Assembly (NCBI GenBank): GCA_020160935.1
Contig: JAIUPL010000007.1
Location: 1-64,000, forward strand
Direction of reading: 5' to 3'
Source: Bacteroidota bacterium
GTDB lineage: Bacteria; Bacteroidota; Bacteroidia; Chitinophagales; Saprospiraceae
Length of the DNA: 64,000 nt
Part shown: one piece after another, positions 38,377 to 46,187 of the stretch
How positions within the stretch are numbered: position 1 is the stretch's first letter
Layout: each line of letters begins with the position of its first letter
Notes under the pieces: model-generated
Seen by the model: the letters and a program-made list of their open reading frames with translations, nothing else
Told to the model about the DNA's origin: nothing
The model's database searches: none
Program-made: the position numbers and the translations under genes

Positions 38377-38394
38377 CAACAACAACGAGGAAAC

Positions 38395-38426
38395 GGTTGG
38401 CGCACGGTTACGGCGCCAACCATTTT
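38395..38426 (+). terminator. GC-rich hairpin with T run between rpsD and rpoA
   Basis: GGTTGGCGC (38395-38403) and GCGCCAACC (38413-38421) pair perfectly, then ATTTT. It sits 18 bases after the rpsD stop and 84 before rpoA. It could reduce transcription into rpoA. Confidence 0.6.
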
Positions 38427-38509
38427 CGCGTTTGTGCTTTCCAATCCTGCCAGCCCCGCCCGATAACCAAATTTTGTTTTCCCACCCTTTTTAAGGAGAC
38501 TTCCACAAT

Positions 38510-39508
38510 ATGAGTATTCTCAATTTCCAAAAGCCTGATAAAATCCTGCTTCAAAAAGCAACCGATTTTGAAGGCACCTTCGAGTTCAAACCGCTGGAGC
38601 CGGGTTTCGGCCAAACGGTGGGCAACTCGCTCCGTCGCGTCCTCCTGTCTTCCCTGGAAGGCTATGCCATCAGCGCTGTCCGTATCGGCGGCGTCGATCA
38701 CGAGTTCGCAACCATCCGTGGCGTAGTTGAAGATGTGGTGGATATTGTACTCAATCTGAAACAAGTACGCCTGAAACAAGTCATTCAGGATGATAAAAAC
38801 CCCCAGGAGAAAATCTACCTGACCATCAGCGGCCGTGAGGAATTCCGCGCAGGTATGATCGAAGAGTTCAACAACGTGTTCAAAGTGATGAATCCGGACC
38901 TGCTCATCTGCCGCATGGAACCGACCATCAACCTCGAAATGGAACTGACCATCAGCAAAGGCCGCGGCTACCAGCCCGCCGATGATGGTGCACCGAAAGA
39001 CCTCGCCATCGGCGTTATTCCGATCGACGCGATCTACACTCCGATCAAAAACGTGTCCTACAAAGTGGAAAACACCCGCGTAGGCCAACGTACCGACTAC
39101 GAAAAACTGACGATCGATATTAAAACCGACGGCACGATCCACCCGGAAGACGCTATCCGCGAAGCCAGCCGGATCATGATCCAGCACCTGATGCTGATCA
39201 CCGACGACAATATCACGTTCGATACGCCAACCAGCCGCGAGGAAAATGTAGTGGACGAACACATCCTCCACATGCGCAAACTGCTGAAAACGTCGCTCGA
39301 AGACCTCGACCTCAGCGTTCGCGCCTACAACTGCCTCAAAGCCGCCAAGATCAATACCCTGGCCGAAATGGTGCGCTACGATACCCACGAACTGCTCAAA
39401 TTCCGCAATTTCGGTAAAAAGTCGCTCGTGGAAATCGAAGAACTCCTGCAAGACAAGGGCCTGACTTTTGGCATGGACCTGGCAAAATACAAACTGGACG
39501 AAGAATAA
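38510..39508 (+). CDS. rpoA: RNA polymerase alpha subunit
   Basis: The 332-residue subunit starts the assembly of core polymerase. The N-terminal domain has EPGFGQTVGNSLRRVLLSSLEGYAI; the C-terminal domain (about 250-332) has LDLSVRAYNCLKAAKINTLAEMVRYDTHELLKFRNFGKKSLVEIEE, which contacts UP elements and activators. Confidence 0.98.
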   Translation: MSILNFQKPDKILLQKATDFEGTFEFKPLEPGFGQTVGNSLRRVLLSSLEGYAISAVRIGGVDHEFATIRGVVEDVVDIVLNLKQVRLKQVIQDDKNPQEKIYLTISGREEFRAGMIEEFNNVFKVMNPDLLICRMEPTINLEMELTISKGRGYQPADDGAPKDLAIGVIPIDAIYTPIKNVSYKVENTRVGQRTDYEKLTIDIKTDGTIHPEDAIREASRIMIQHLMLITDDNITFDTPTSREENVVDEHILHMRKLLKTSLEDLDLSVRAYNCLKAAKINTLAEMVRYDTHELLKFRNFGKKSLVEIEELLQDKGLTFGMDLAKYKLDEE

Positions 39509-39513
39509 AAAAC

Positions 39514-39597
39514 GAGTTATGAGTTATAAGTTATGAGTTATGAGTGCACACGTAGCGTACTCACCATTCATAACTCATAACTCATAACTCATAACTC
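39514..39597. repeat. Inverted GAGTTATGAGTTAT/ATAACTCATAACTC words between rpoA and rplQ
   Basis: Left arm 39514-39546 and right arm 39560-39597 pair closely. The apex holds CACGTAGCGTACTC, a form of the CGTAGAGTGGACC word shared with other hairpins. Confidence 0.85.
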
Positions 39598-39672
39598 TAA
39601 CAAAGTGTGGTAACCGCATGAGCGCCCAACTGCTGCTCCGGTGCCGCCACCTACAAAAAAGGTACCCGTACC

Positions 39673-40353
39673 ATGAGACACGGAGATAAAGTAAACAACC
39701 TCGGACGCACCGCGTCGCACCGCCGCGCACTGCTGGCCAACCTGGCGATCTCGCTGATCGAACACAAACGTATCACCACTACGCTGGCAAAAGCCAAAGC
39801 ACTGCGTCAGTACGCCGAGCCGCTGATTACGAAATCCAAAGACAACTCTACACACTCCCGTCGTGTAGTGTTCAGTTACCTGCAAAACAAAGACGCCGTA
39901 ACCGAACTGTTCGGCCCGATCGCTTCCAAAATTGGCGACCGCCCGGGTGGTTACCTCCGCGTGATCAAACTCGGCTTCCGCCGTGGTGATGGCGCTGAAA
40001 CGGCTATGATCGAATTCGTCGACTTCAACGAAGTGTACAACCCGAACGCCGGCAAAACCCGCGCTGCGAAGAAAACACGTCGTGGTGGCGCCCGCAAAGC
40101 CGCTGCAGTAGTCGCTCCCGCTGTAGAAGAGGCTCCTGCCGTAGTGGAAGAAGTAGAAGAAGTAGTCGCAGCACCGGAAGTGGAAGAAGCCGCTCCTGTA
40201 GTAGAAGCCGCTGCTGAAGAAGTAGCGCCTGCTGTAGAAGCCGTTGCTGAAACAGCCGAAGAAGCCGCACCGGAAGTAGTAGCAGAAGCCACCGAAGAAG
40301 CACCTGCTGCTGACGAAACACCGGCTACCGACGAAGAAGAGAAAAAAGATTAA
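39673..40353 (+). CDS. rplQ: 50S ribosomal protein L17 with a long Ala/Glu-rich C-terminal tail
   Basis: Residues 1-125 are a normal L17: [56 protein letters not shown]. The rest (about 90 residues) is Ala, Glu, Val and Pro-rich and acidic ([30 protein letters not shown]), after a basic linker [16 protein letters not shown]. Such tails occur on L17 in some Bacteroidota; the role is not known. It is the last gene of the superoperon. Confidence 0.95.
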   Translation: MRHGDKVNNLGRTASHRRALLANLAISLIEHKRITTTLAKAKALRQYAEPLITKSKDNSTHSRRVVFSYLQNKDAVTELFGPIASKIGDRPGGYLRVIKLGFRRGDGAETAMIEFVDFNEVYNPNAGKTRAAKKTRRGGARKAAAVVAPAVEEAPAVVEEVEEVVAAPEVEEAAPVVEAAAEEVAPAVEAVAETAEEAAPEVVAEATEEAPAADETPATDEEEKKD

Positions 40354-40359
40354 TTCAGA

Positions 40360-40390
40360 TTTGGTGGAGGTGCAAAGGTTCTTACATTTG
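40360..40390 (+). promoter_or_regulatory. Promoter of tRNA-Ala
   Basis: -33 TTTG (40360-40363) and -7 TACATTTG (40383-40390) are 19 bases apart; the tRNA begins 15 bases later at 40406. Confidence 0.7.
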
Positions 40391-40398
40391 CACCTCCA
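40365..40398 (+). terminator. Terminator hairpin of the superoperon, overlapping the tRNA promoter
   Basis: TGGAGGTGCAAA (40365-40376) and TTTGCACCTCCA (40387-40398) pair perfectly over 12 bases with a 10-base loop. A short ATTTG follows. The right arm starts with the TTTG of the tRNA promoter -7 box. Confidence 0.7.
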
Positions 40399-40405
40399 TT
40401 TGAAA

Positions 40406-40479
<74 letters not shown>

Positions 40480-40490
40480 CTACAGAAATA

Positions 40491-40523
40491 AAAGGCATTG
40501 CGCGGTATCGCGTGATGCCTTTT
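40491..40523 (+). terminator. Terminator after tRNA-Ala
   Basis: AAAGGCATTGCGCG and CGCGTGATGCCTTT pair around GTAT with one mismatch, ending in TTTTGT. It begins 12 bases after the tRNA. Confidence 0.75.
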
Positions 40524-40531
40524 GTCGTTGG

Positions 40532-40659
40532 GACCTATAAGGTTTTTGAAACCTTACAGGTCTGAAGTATCGTACCCAAGTATAGAAGGCAGTGCATGGT
40601 AACGTGAGACCTATAAGGTTTTTAAAACCTTATAGGTCTTAAGTATCATACCCAAGTAT
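40532..40659. repeat. Two direct copies of a 52-bp palindrome-bearing repeat downstream of the RAYT gene
   Basis: Copies at 40532-40583 and 40608-40659 share GACCTATAAGGTTTTT, RAAACCTTAYAGGTCT and AAGTATCRTACCCAAGTAT, separated by 24 bases. The first 33 bases of each form a palindrome with TTTTT centre. The second copy ends at the RAYT stop codon. Differences (G/A, C/T) are mostly in paired arms. Confidence 0.88.
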
Positions 40660-41273
40660 CAAAAATCGAGTTCTTCATCAAACCGCCAATCATAACCCTG
40701 GTGCCGGGCAATAAAAGCCGCTCGACCACCAAAGCGGTTCATAACAATTTCGCGTTCGATGATACTTTCCTGATTGCTTAAAAATGCAGGGTAGGAACTA
40801 AAGCGATAATCGAGCGGGGTGTTACAGAAACCGTGTCGGACAGCATTGAAATGATGATACAATACAACTCGCTCGAAGTAAACAGCGTTTTCTATCGGCT
40901 TTCGGCGCAAGTAATCAATAAAAAGCGCACCACGGCGATTGTAGCGTTTGTTGAATGCTTTTGCATACGCATTAAATAGGTTGCTGAATTGTTGCATCAC
41001 AAACTCCGCATATACCTCGGGATATGTTGCCGGCCGATTTTGTGGCATGGTAAAAATAAGTTCAGCCGGGCTTCGCACCTGAACGGTAAGGTGAAAATGA
41101 TTAGGTAGCAGCGCATACGAAAAGGTCCGACAAACCGGGGATATGTATTTCCGGTATTTTTCCAGAAAGTACAGGTAATTGGCATCTTCCCTAAAAAGGT
41201 TTTCAGTACCCACTGCATGGTTGAAAAGGTGGTATACTTTTCCAGGGAAAAGAGGAGGGTGTAGATTATTCAT
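40659..41273 (-). CDS. REP-associated tyrosine transposase-like protein (Y1/HUH, RAYT)
   Basis: The 204-residue protein has the HUH single-strand nuclease motif HFH (His59, His61 in YALLPNHFHLTVQV) and a helix FSNLFNAYAKAFNKRYNRRGALF with a candidate catalytic Tyr103. The segment YNRRGALFIDYLRRKPIENAVYFERVVLYHHFNAVRHGF is the RAYT form rather than that of IS200/IS605 TnpA. RAYTs nick single-stranded palindromes and are thought to spread REP sequences. Palindromes stand on both sides (40532-40659 and 41314-41346). No terminal repeats of an ordinary IS are seen. Confidence 0.85.
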   Translation of the reverse strand: MNNLHPPLFPGKVYHLFNHAVGTENLFREDANYLYFLEKYRKYISPVCRTFSYALLPNHFHLTVQVRSPAELIFTMPQNRPATYPEVYAEFVMQQFSNLFNAYAKAFNKRYNRRGALFIDYLRRKPIENAVYFERVVLYHHFNAVRHGFCNTPLDYRFSSYPAFLSNQESIIEREIVMNRFGGRAAFIARHQGYDWRFDEELDF

Positions 41274-41313
41274 AATGAAGGTGTTGCAGACAAAATTAGT
41301 CGTTTTGATAAAA

Positions 41314-41346
41314 AAACCTATGAGGTTTTTAAAACCTCATAGGTTT
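41314..41346. repeat. Perfect 33-bp palindrome (REP-like), copy A
   Basis: Arms of 16 bases (AAACCTATGAGGTTTT and its complement) around a single T. The same 33 bases occur unchanged at 58607-58639. It lies between the WYL gene stop (overlap of two bases) and the RAYT start, and can serve as a terminator for the WYL gene. Confidence 0.92.
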
Positions 41347-42355
41347 AGTTGTTATCTGCACCAAAATACTGCGTCAGCGCATTGCGTAAATACGCTCTTA
41401 ATTCCTCCACCAAACGATCCGGCGCCAATACTTTGATTCCAGCCCCCAGAGAAGCCAGTTTTTGTACCAGTTCTACATTTATCATTAGATCAAAGGCAAT
41501 AATTGTCTGTTCCGACCCGGATTCCAACACCTCAAAAGGTTCCACGAATGGGCTACTCAGAAAATATTTGCCCTGCAAAGGCGTGAATGCAATTACAATG
41601 CGCTCCACGCGCCGATCCGACGGCACAGTAATTCCGTATATATGACGCCAGTAAGTAGATGCATCATAATCGGGCGGTTTGTCGTGGAAGTACCCAATGA
41701 TACGAGGTACTCCCTCGATTCTCTCCAGGGGGAAAACCCGTACAAACTGTTCGGAAGGGTCGTGTGAAAAACCGCCTACATACCAGCGCCGGTCGTAATG
41801 CCTTAAAAACCAGGGGTCGAATACATGCTTTTTAGGAGTGCTGGCGTGAAATGCCAGGTAGTCGAACTCCACACGCCGCGATTGATCAATGGCCTCCAGA
41901 AAAAAGGGCAGGTGGCGCCCACCATCGTAGCGGGGCAATGGATCGAAATACACCGATTTGCCAACAGCACCCTGCTCATGCCCCAGCCATTTTTTTGCAG
42001 CCCGGTGAATCTTACCAAAAACCGCAGGCAACTGCTCGAAGCCTTGCAGGTGGTTCACCTTGGCCAACGTTTCCACCGCAATGCGCAGACAGGCCAGGTC
42101 TTCTCCGGTAAGCGGAATATTGTCGACCATTGTAAAATATTCCCCCGGCCTGTAACGCCAGCCTTTGAGTACTGCATCGTACTCCAATGGCGCGCCTTTC
42201 TCCTTTAGTACATCCATATCGGTGCGTAACTGCCGAAGGCTGATGCCCAGTTCTTCTGCCAGCGCCTCCGCTTTCACGACAGCACGTGCAGAGGTGCGGG
42301 CATGGAAAATGTTGTTGATGTGTTGGAGACGGGCAAGTGGTGTGCTTTTAGGCAT
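41345..42355 (-). CDS. WYL-domain transcriptional regulator
   Basis: The 336-residue protein has an N-terminal winged helix (residues about 5-65, EALAEELGISLRQLRTDMDVLKEKGAPLEYD) and a WYL domain (about 150-230: RRVEFDYLAFHASTPKKHVFDPWFLRHYDRRWYVGGF), then the WCX tail. WYL regulators bind ligands, perhaps nucleic acids, and often stand next to CRISPR-Cas and other defence genes, where some repress the locus. It is divergent from the zinc-ribbon and cas genes, so it may control them (inference). Confidence 0.88.
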   Translation of the reverse strand: MPKSTPLARLQHINNIFHARTSARAVVKAEALAEELGISLRQLRTDMDVLKEKGAPLEYDAVLKGWRYRPGEYFTMVDNIPLTGEDLACLRIAVETLAKVNHLQGFEQLPAVFGKIHRAAKKWLGHEQGAVGKSVYFDPLPRYDGGRHLPFFLEAIDQSRRVEFDYLAFHASTPKKHVFDPWFLRHYDRRWYVGGFSHDPSEQFVRVFPLERIEGVPRIIGYFHDKPPDYDASTYWRHIYGITVPSDRRVERIVIAFTPLQGKYFLSSPFVEPFEVLESGSEQTIIAFDLMINVELVQKLASLGAGIKVLAPDRLVEELRAYLRNALTQYFGADNN

Positions 42356-42868
42356 GTTTTGCGTTGTTAATGCATATTACTGAGGGACCGTCAAAGGGGA
42401 AAATACGAACAGAAATGGAAATACAGGTAAGAAGAAACAAAGGAGGGTGAACATTTTAATGTTCAGAGCCTCCTTTTCATGATGGCCACCCTTAAGCAGC
42501 CTGTTTTTATAAAAATACCAGATTTCGATTGGTAAAAGTACTTGACTTAGAGGCCTTATCTGGGATGTTTTTCAACATTTGAAGATAACTCTTGCATTCT
42601 TCATAAGGAGTATTTACTTTCGCAGAACAAAATATGAAAAAATGCTAAATAATACAGAAGTATTCTTGTAAAAATCTAATTGAACAAAGGTTGAAACCAA
42701 GATTACTATTGTATCATTTCCACTGCCTCTTCCATAAAAACAAGGGTTGTAGAAGCGAAAAAAGTAAAACCGACCCAGCCTGGTAAGCGATAGGGCCGGT
42801 TTGTACTCACATTATTTTCTAACCGTGCTTGCGATATTGTATCGAAGGCACACAAACTTGTATTAATA
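42356..42868. other. 513-base AT-rich gap between the WYL gene and the cas region
   Basis: No credible gene is seen. A strong hairpin lies at 42439-42476 (AAAGGAGG...CCTCCTTT with inner TGAACAT/ATGTTCA), followed by TTTTC on the plus strand; it could end a short RNA or be a regulatory structure. The rest is AT-rich. A possible -7 box TACTTTCG is near 42615. Confidence 0.5.
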
Positions 42869-43030
42869 ATGCTTGGTAAAAGTAAAGTTTCTTTAGACAA
42901 CAAGCGAAAAAAAGTAGAACTTCGCGAATATTATTTCCCGCCACATTGCCCTTCTTGCGGGGTTGTAGATTATGACTATTTGACGTATTGTGAGGTGTGC
43001 GGATACCGAAAGTGGTTTCATGAAGAATAA
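42869..43030 (+). CDS. 53-residue zinc-ribbon protein upstream of the cas operon
   Basis: Read directly: MLGKSKVSLDNKRKKVELRE then YYFPPHCPSCGVVDYDYLTY then CEVCGYRKWFHEE. Two CxxC pairs (CPSC and CEVC) spaced by 14 residues form a short zinc ribbon after a basic helix-like start. It is 73 bases upstream of cas8b on the same strand. The AT-rich start and codon use are like the cas genes. Function unknown; a nucleic-acid or protein-binding role is possible. Confidence 0.6.
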   Translation: MLGKSKVSLDNKRKKVELREYYFPPHCPSCGVVDYDYLTYCEVCGYRKWFHEE

Positions 43031-43045
43031 TTTTATTAATTATAC

Positions 43046-43070
43046 TGGTGTGCACAAAAATTGCACACCA
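43046..43070. promoter_or_regulatory. Perfect inverted repeat before cas8b, possible operator
   Basis: TGGTGTGCA and TGCACACCA (9-bp arms) with a 7-base spacer lie 34 bases before the cas8b ATG. A CAAATTTG box (43078-43085), close to TAnnTTTG, follows. The repeat would cover the -33 region, so it may be an operator, perhaps for the WYL protein; a terminator of the zinc-ribbon gene is less likely because no T run follows. Confidence 0.5.
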
Positions 43071-43103
43071 ACACCTTCAAATTTGTATTAAAATTATCTA
43101 TGC

Positions 43104-45071
43104 ATGCTCAATACACTATACGAGTTCGGCCGTCAACTATCGCAAAACGCCGACCGGGAAGAATTTGATGATATAATTTCTGTCCCGCCTATCGATGTAA
43201 AGGATATTGCCCGAAACATAGCATTCCACGTAGTGGAGGTCATTTTTGATTTGGACAATGGCACTTTTCGCTTGGGAGAAAGGCCGATGCCGTTTAGTGC
43301 GGAGGATAAAGGTTATTCACATTCACCGTATGCTCTTCGTTGCATCAAGATTCAGGGGGGCAATAATAAAAGTGTGTATCCTACAGTTGATCCGCGCAAA
43401 TCATTCGAAGCCTGGAAGAAAACCCTTTTTGGCAAAGAGGATAAAAATGGCAATCAGCCCAAACTCCCTGAATTTGTTGAGGCTATCCAAAAGGATTATG
43501 TTGATCTGGCAGATAGTTTATTAGCCAAAGCCGTTTCCTTCGTTTTTCCAATGCGAAAGGCATTCGAAGAAATGTATCCGGACTTAAAAACGATTTCCAC
43601 AGCATGTGGTATGGACGAATCCAATCGCATTGCCATGCTGTATGCTTCTGTCGTTTCGACAGGATTGGGTATTTCAGAACCAACCCCAATAGCCCATCTG
43701 GATGGCTTTGATACCTTTTTAAGAAGGAAGTTACAAAAAGGCGGCTCTCAATCAGGAGATAGCGAAGATTCAGTTTCAGTATCCAAACTATGTTATGTGA
43801 CAGGCGAGGTGCACGAGGACGTAGGCGAACCGAACTTTAATAATCGTTACAGCCTGAATAAAATGTTTGTCACTACCACAAAAAACTATGCCGTCGGATT
43901 TGAAGATTCGGGTTTCTCTAAAAACTATCAGGTAAGCGCCGAGGCACAGATATATATGGAGCGAGCGTCTGCGCACGTATTAAAACACTATAAAGTCCAA
44001 ATTGCCGGAATAGATCATTGTATCCTTCCTCAGTTTCGGGCAGGGCAGGACTTAGACCTGGATATGATGACTACCAGGCTGAAAAAGAATTCAGACTTAC
44101 TTTTCCAGATCAGTAGTAAAGAAGCAAGTGGGTTGATTAAGGATTTAGAAACCATATCTAATTACGATATGTACTGGCTCAGTTTTCTTGGGTTTGAATC
44201 GGACGGTAATTTTTTCAAAAGTATCAATCAGATTCAGGACATCAGCAAAACCCACTTTGAACAGATACTCAAAACCCTGGGATGGGTAGACGAGGAAATG
44301 GGTAGCATCGAAGGCGTCAACTGGCACAAAGTAATGGCTTATGGTAAAGAACAGGCTCCAGTCAGTTTCAATTTTTATACGATTTATGGCCTTATCCCGG
44401 TTCGAAAAGAAAAGGAAAAACGAAATGAAGCACTCATTCTATTTAAGGCCATACTGGAACGACGACCTGTATTTCGAGACAAATTATTCGACCATTTCTC
44501 AGAGTTGATACAGTGCCACCGATTCGGAAGGTATCCGGGAAATAACATCACTCCAAATCCCATTTTTGACTTTGCAGTCCGCGATGCTGTCTTTCAGTAC
44601 CACGCTTTTTTTCTATTTCTTAAAAAATTAAAACTCATAGATATGGCAGATACTACTCCAACCTCGGGTACGCTAGAAGAAAAAAATGCCGCCATCACCT
44701 CATTTTTTGAACGCATGGAATACAGAGACGAACATCGCGCCCTCTTTTTCCTGGGAAGGGTGCTCAGTAACGTGGCAAGAGCGCAATGGGAAAAAGGACA
44801 TGAATCCAAACCAGTTTTAGGCAAGGTCAACTATAATGGGATGGACGCAGCAGCACTCAAACGCCTGCAAATTGACCTTTTTGAAAAATGCAGGCAATAT
44901 GATATTCTTAAATACAATGAGGTGAACTTTGCCAAGTTCACTGATCTGTTTAACGTTTCTTCAAATGAAAACTGGGATCGACGAATGAAGCCGAATGAAT
45001 CACTTTTTTTCTTGTTGTCAGGTTACTCTTTTCGCAATCCCTCTGATACTGCAGAAAATTCAGATGTCTAA
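43104..45071 (+). CDS. cas8b: Type I-B Cascade large subunit Cas8b (TM1802/Csh1 family)
   Basis: The 655-residue protein is the first gene of the cas operon, where the Cas8 subunit stands. It fits the variable TM1802/Csh1 family: N-terminal LYEFGRQLSQNADREEFDD, a central CYVTGEVHED segment corresponding to the family zinc-loop position (only one Cys kept), and the AQIYMERASAHVLKHYKVQIAGIDHCILPQ region. In type I-B it recognises the PAM and starts target opening. Assignment rests on position and length as well as weak motifs. Confidence 0.82.
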   Translation: MLNTLYEFGRQLSQNADREEFDDIISVPPIDVKDIARNIAFHVVEVIFDLDNGTFRLGERPMPFSAEDKGYSHSPYALRCIKIQGGNNKSVYPTVDPRKSFEAWKKTLFGKEDKNGNQPKLPEFVEAIQKDYVDLADSLLAKAVSFVFPMRKAFEEMYPDLKTISTACGMDESNRIAMLYASVVSTGLGISEPTPIAHLDGFDTFLRRKLQKGGSQSGDSEDSVSVSKLCYVTGEVHEDVGEPNFNNRYSLNKMFVTTTKNYAVGFEDSGFSKNYQVSAEAQIYMERASAHVLKHYKVQIAGIDHCILPQFRAGQDLDLDMMTTRLKKNSDLLFQISSKEASGLIKDLETISNYDMYWLSFLGFESDGNFFKSINQIQDISKTHFEQILKTLGWVDEEMGSIEGVNWHKVMAYGKEQAPVSFNFYTIYGLIPVRKEKEKRNEALILFKAILERRPVFRDKLFDHFSELIQCHRFGRYPGNNITPNPIFDFAVRDAVFQYHAFFLFLKKLKLIDMADTTPTSGTLEEKNAAITSFFERMEYRDEHRALFFLGRVLSNVARAQWEKGHESKPVLGKVNYNGMDAAALKRLQIDLFEKCRQYDILKYNEVNFAKFTDLFNVSSNENWDRRMKPNESLFFLLSGYSFRNPSDTAENSDV

Positions 45072-45119
45072 CAGGGCGAATCCACCAAAATATTCTCACT
45101 TAAAAATCACATATAGATT

Positions 45120-46145
45120 ATGTCAAAGGATGCTATCATTTCGCACAATTCTGACTTCCTTTTCCTGTACGAAGCCATTCAATGCAACCCCAATGGCGAC
45201 ATCGATCAGGAAAACAAGCCTCGCATGGATTACGATACCCAAACCAACCTCGTGACCGACGTGCGTGTAAAGCGCTATATTCGAGATTTTCTGAAAACCC
45301 AGAATCACGATATTTTCGTTGACATGGAAGGGGAAAACAAGGTGAGCCCTGACAGCAAACTCAAAGCGGTACTTCAACGCCTGCTTGCTGAACCGGGTGA
45401 AGCAAAATCCGTCTTTGAGGGCCGTGATGATTTGGCTGCTAAATTTGATGAAATTCAGAAAAAATCACCGGAAAAGTCGCCGGAAGGTCTCATTAAGTTT
45501 CTCCAGGATAAGAAAAACAAGGAACTGTGCTCGGAAGTCAACCGTGGTCTGCTGGCCTATCTGGTCAGGCAAAAATTCATTGATATACGCTTCTTCGGGT
45601 CGGCTTTCGCTATTGAAGGTTTTACAAAATCTTATGTAGGACCTATTCAACTCAACTGGGGATATTCACTTCACAAGGTCCAGTTGATGGAGTCTAACTC
45701 CATCGTTACAATCATGAACGACGGGAGCAGCACCATTGGCAAAGACTATCGTGTACATTATAGCCTGTTAGCATTTTCAGGAGCCATTAATAAGTATGCC
45801 GCTGTGGGTACCGGGCTGACAGATTCTGACCTGACTATCTTTAGAAAAGCAATTTGGGAGAGTATTCCAGCCCTGCCAACGCGTTCAAAACTCAATCAGT
45901 ATCCCAAGTTATATGTAGAAGTAGTATACAACAATGGTTTTCATAATGGGCATTTTGGTGATCTCCGCCAACATATTTCAGTAAAACCCAAGGCTGGTTT
46001 GGATGAAAAGCAGATCAGAAAATTTGATGACCTTGATCTGGAATTGTCAGCATTGAGAAATGTATTGAAAGATCAAATAGGAGCAGACAAGCCTGTAAAA
46101 CAGGTTATTGTCAACAGTGCAAATGGCGTTCAATTTTCCCTGTAA
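45120..46145 (+). CDS. cas7: Type I-B Cascade backbone Cas7 (Csh2)
   Basis: The 341-residue protein has the Csh2/DevR-type start FLFLYEAIQCNPNGDIDQENKPRMDYDT and the glycine-containing RFFGSAFAIEGFTKSYVGPIQLNWGYS region. Cas7 copies wrap the crRNA spacer. It follows cas8b by 48 bases. Confidence 0.93.
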   Translation: MSKDAIISHNSDFLFLYEAIQCNPNGDIDQENKPRMDYDTQTNLVTDVRVKRYIRDFLKTQNHDIFVDMEGENKVSPDSKLKAVLQRLLAEPGEAKSVFEGRDDLAAKFDEIQKKSPEKSPEGLIKFLQDKKNKELCSEVNRGLLAYLVRQKFIDIRFFGSAFAIEGFTKSYVGPIQLNWGYSLHKVQLMESNSIVTIMNDGSSTIGKDYRVHYSLLAFSGAINKYAAVGTGLTDSDLTIFRKAIWESIPALPTRSKLNQYPKLYVEVVYNNGFHNGHFGDLRQHISVKPKAGLDEKQIRKFDDLDLELSALRNVLKDQIGADKPVKQVIVNSANGVQFSL

Positions 46146-46187
46146 CCGGCTTTGGACAACACTTCCGAAGCATAAAACCAGTACATC

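Noticed and set aside
40532-41346. Complete IS200/IS605 insertion sequence
   Set aside because: The protein is of the RAYT form, there is no TnpB/IscB, and no matching left and right ends of an IS were found, only REP-like palindromes.
42706-42903. 65-residue minus-strand frame upstream of the zinc-ribbon gene
   Set aside because: No homology, no start context, and it overlaps the better supported zinc-ribbon ORF.
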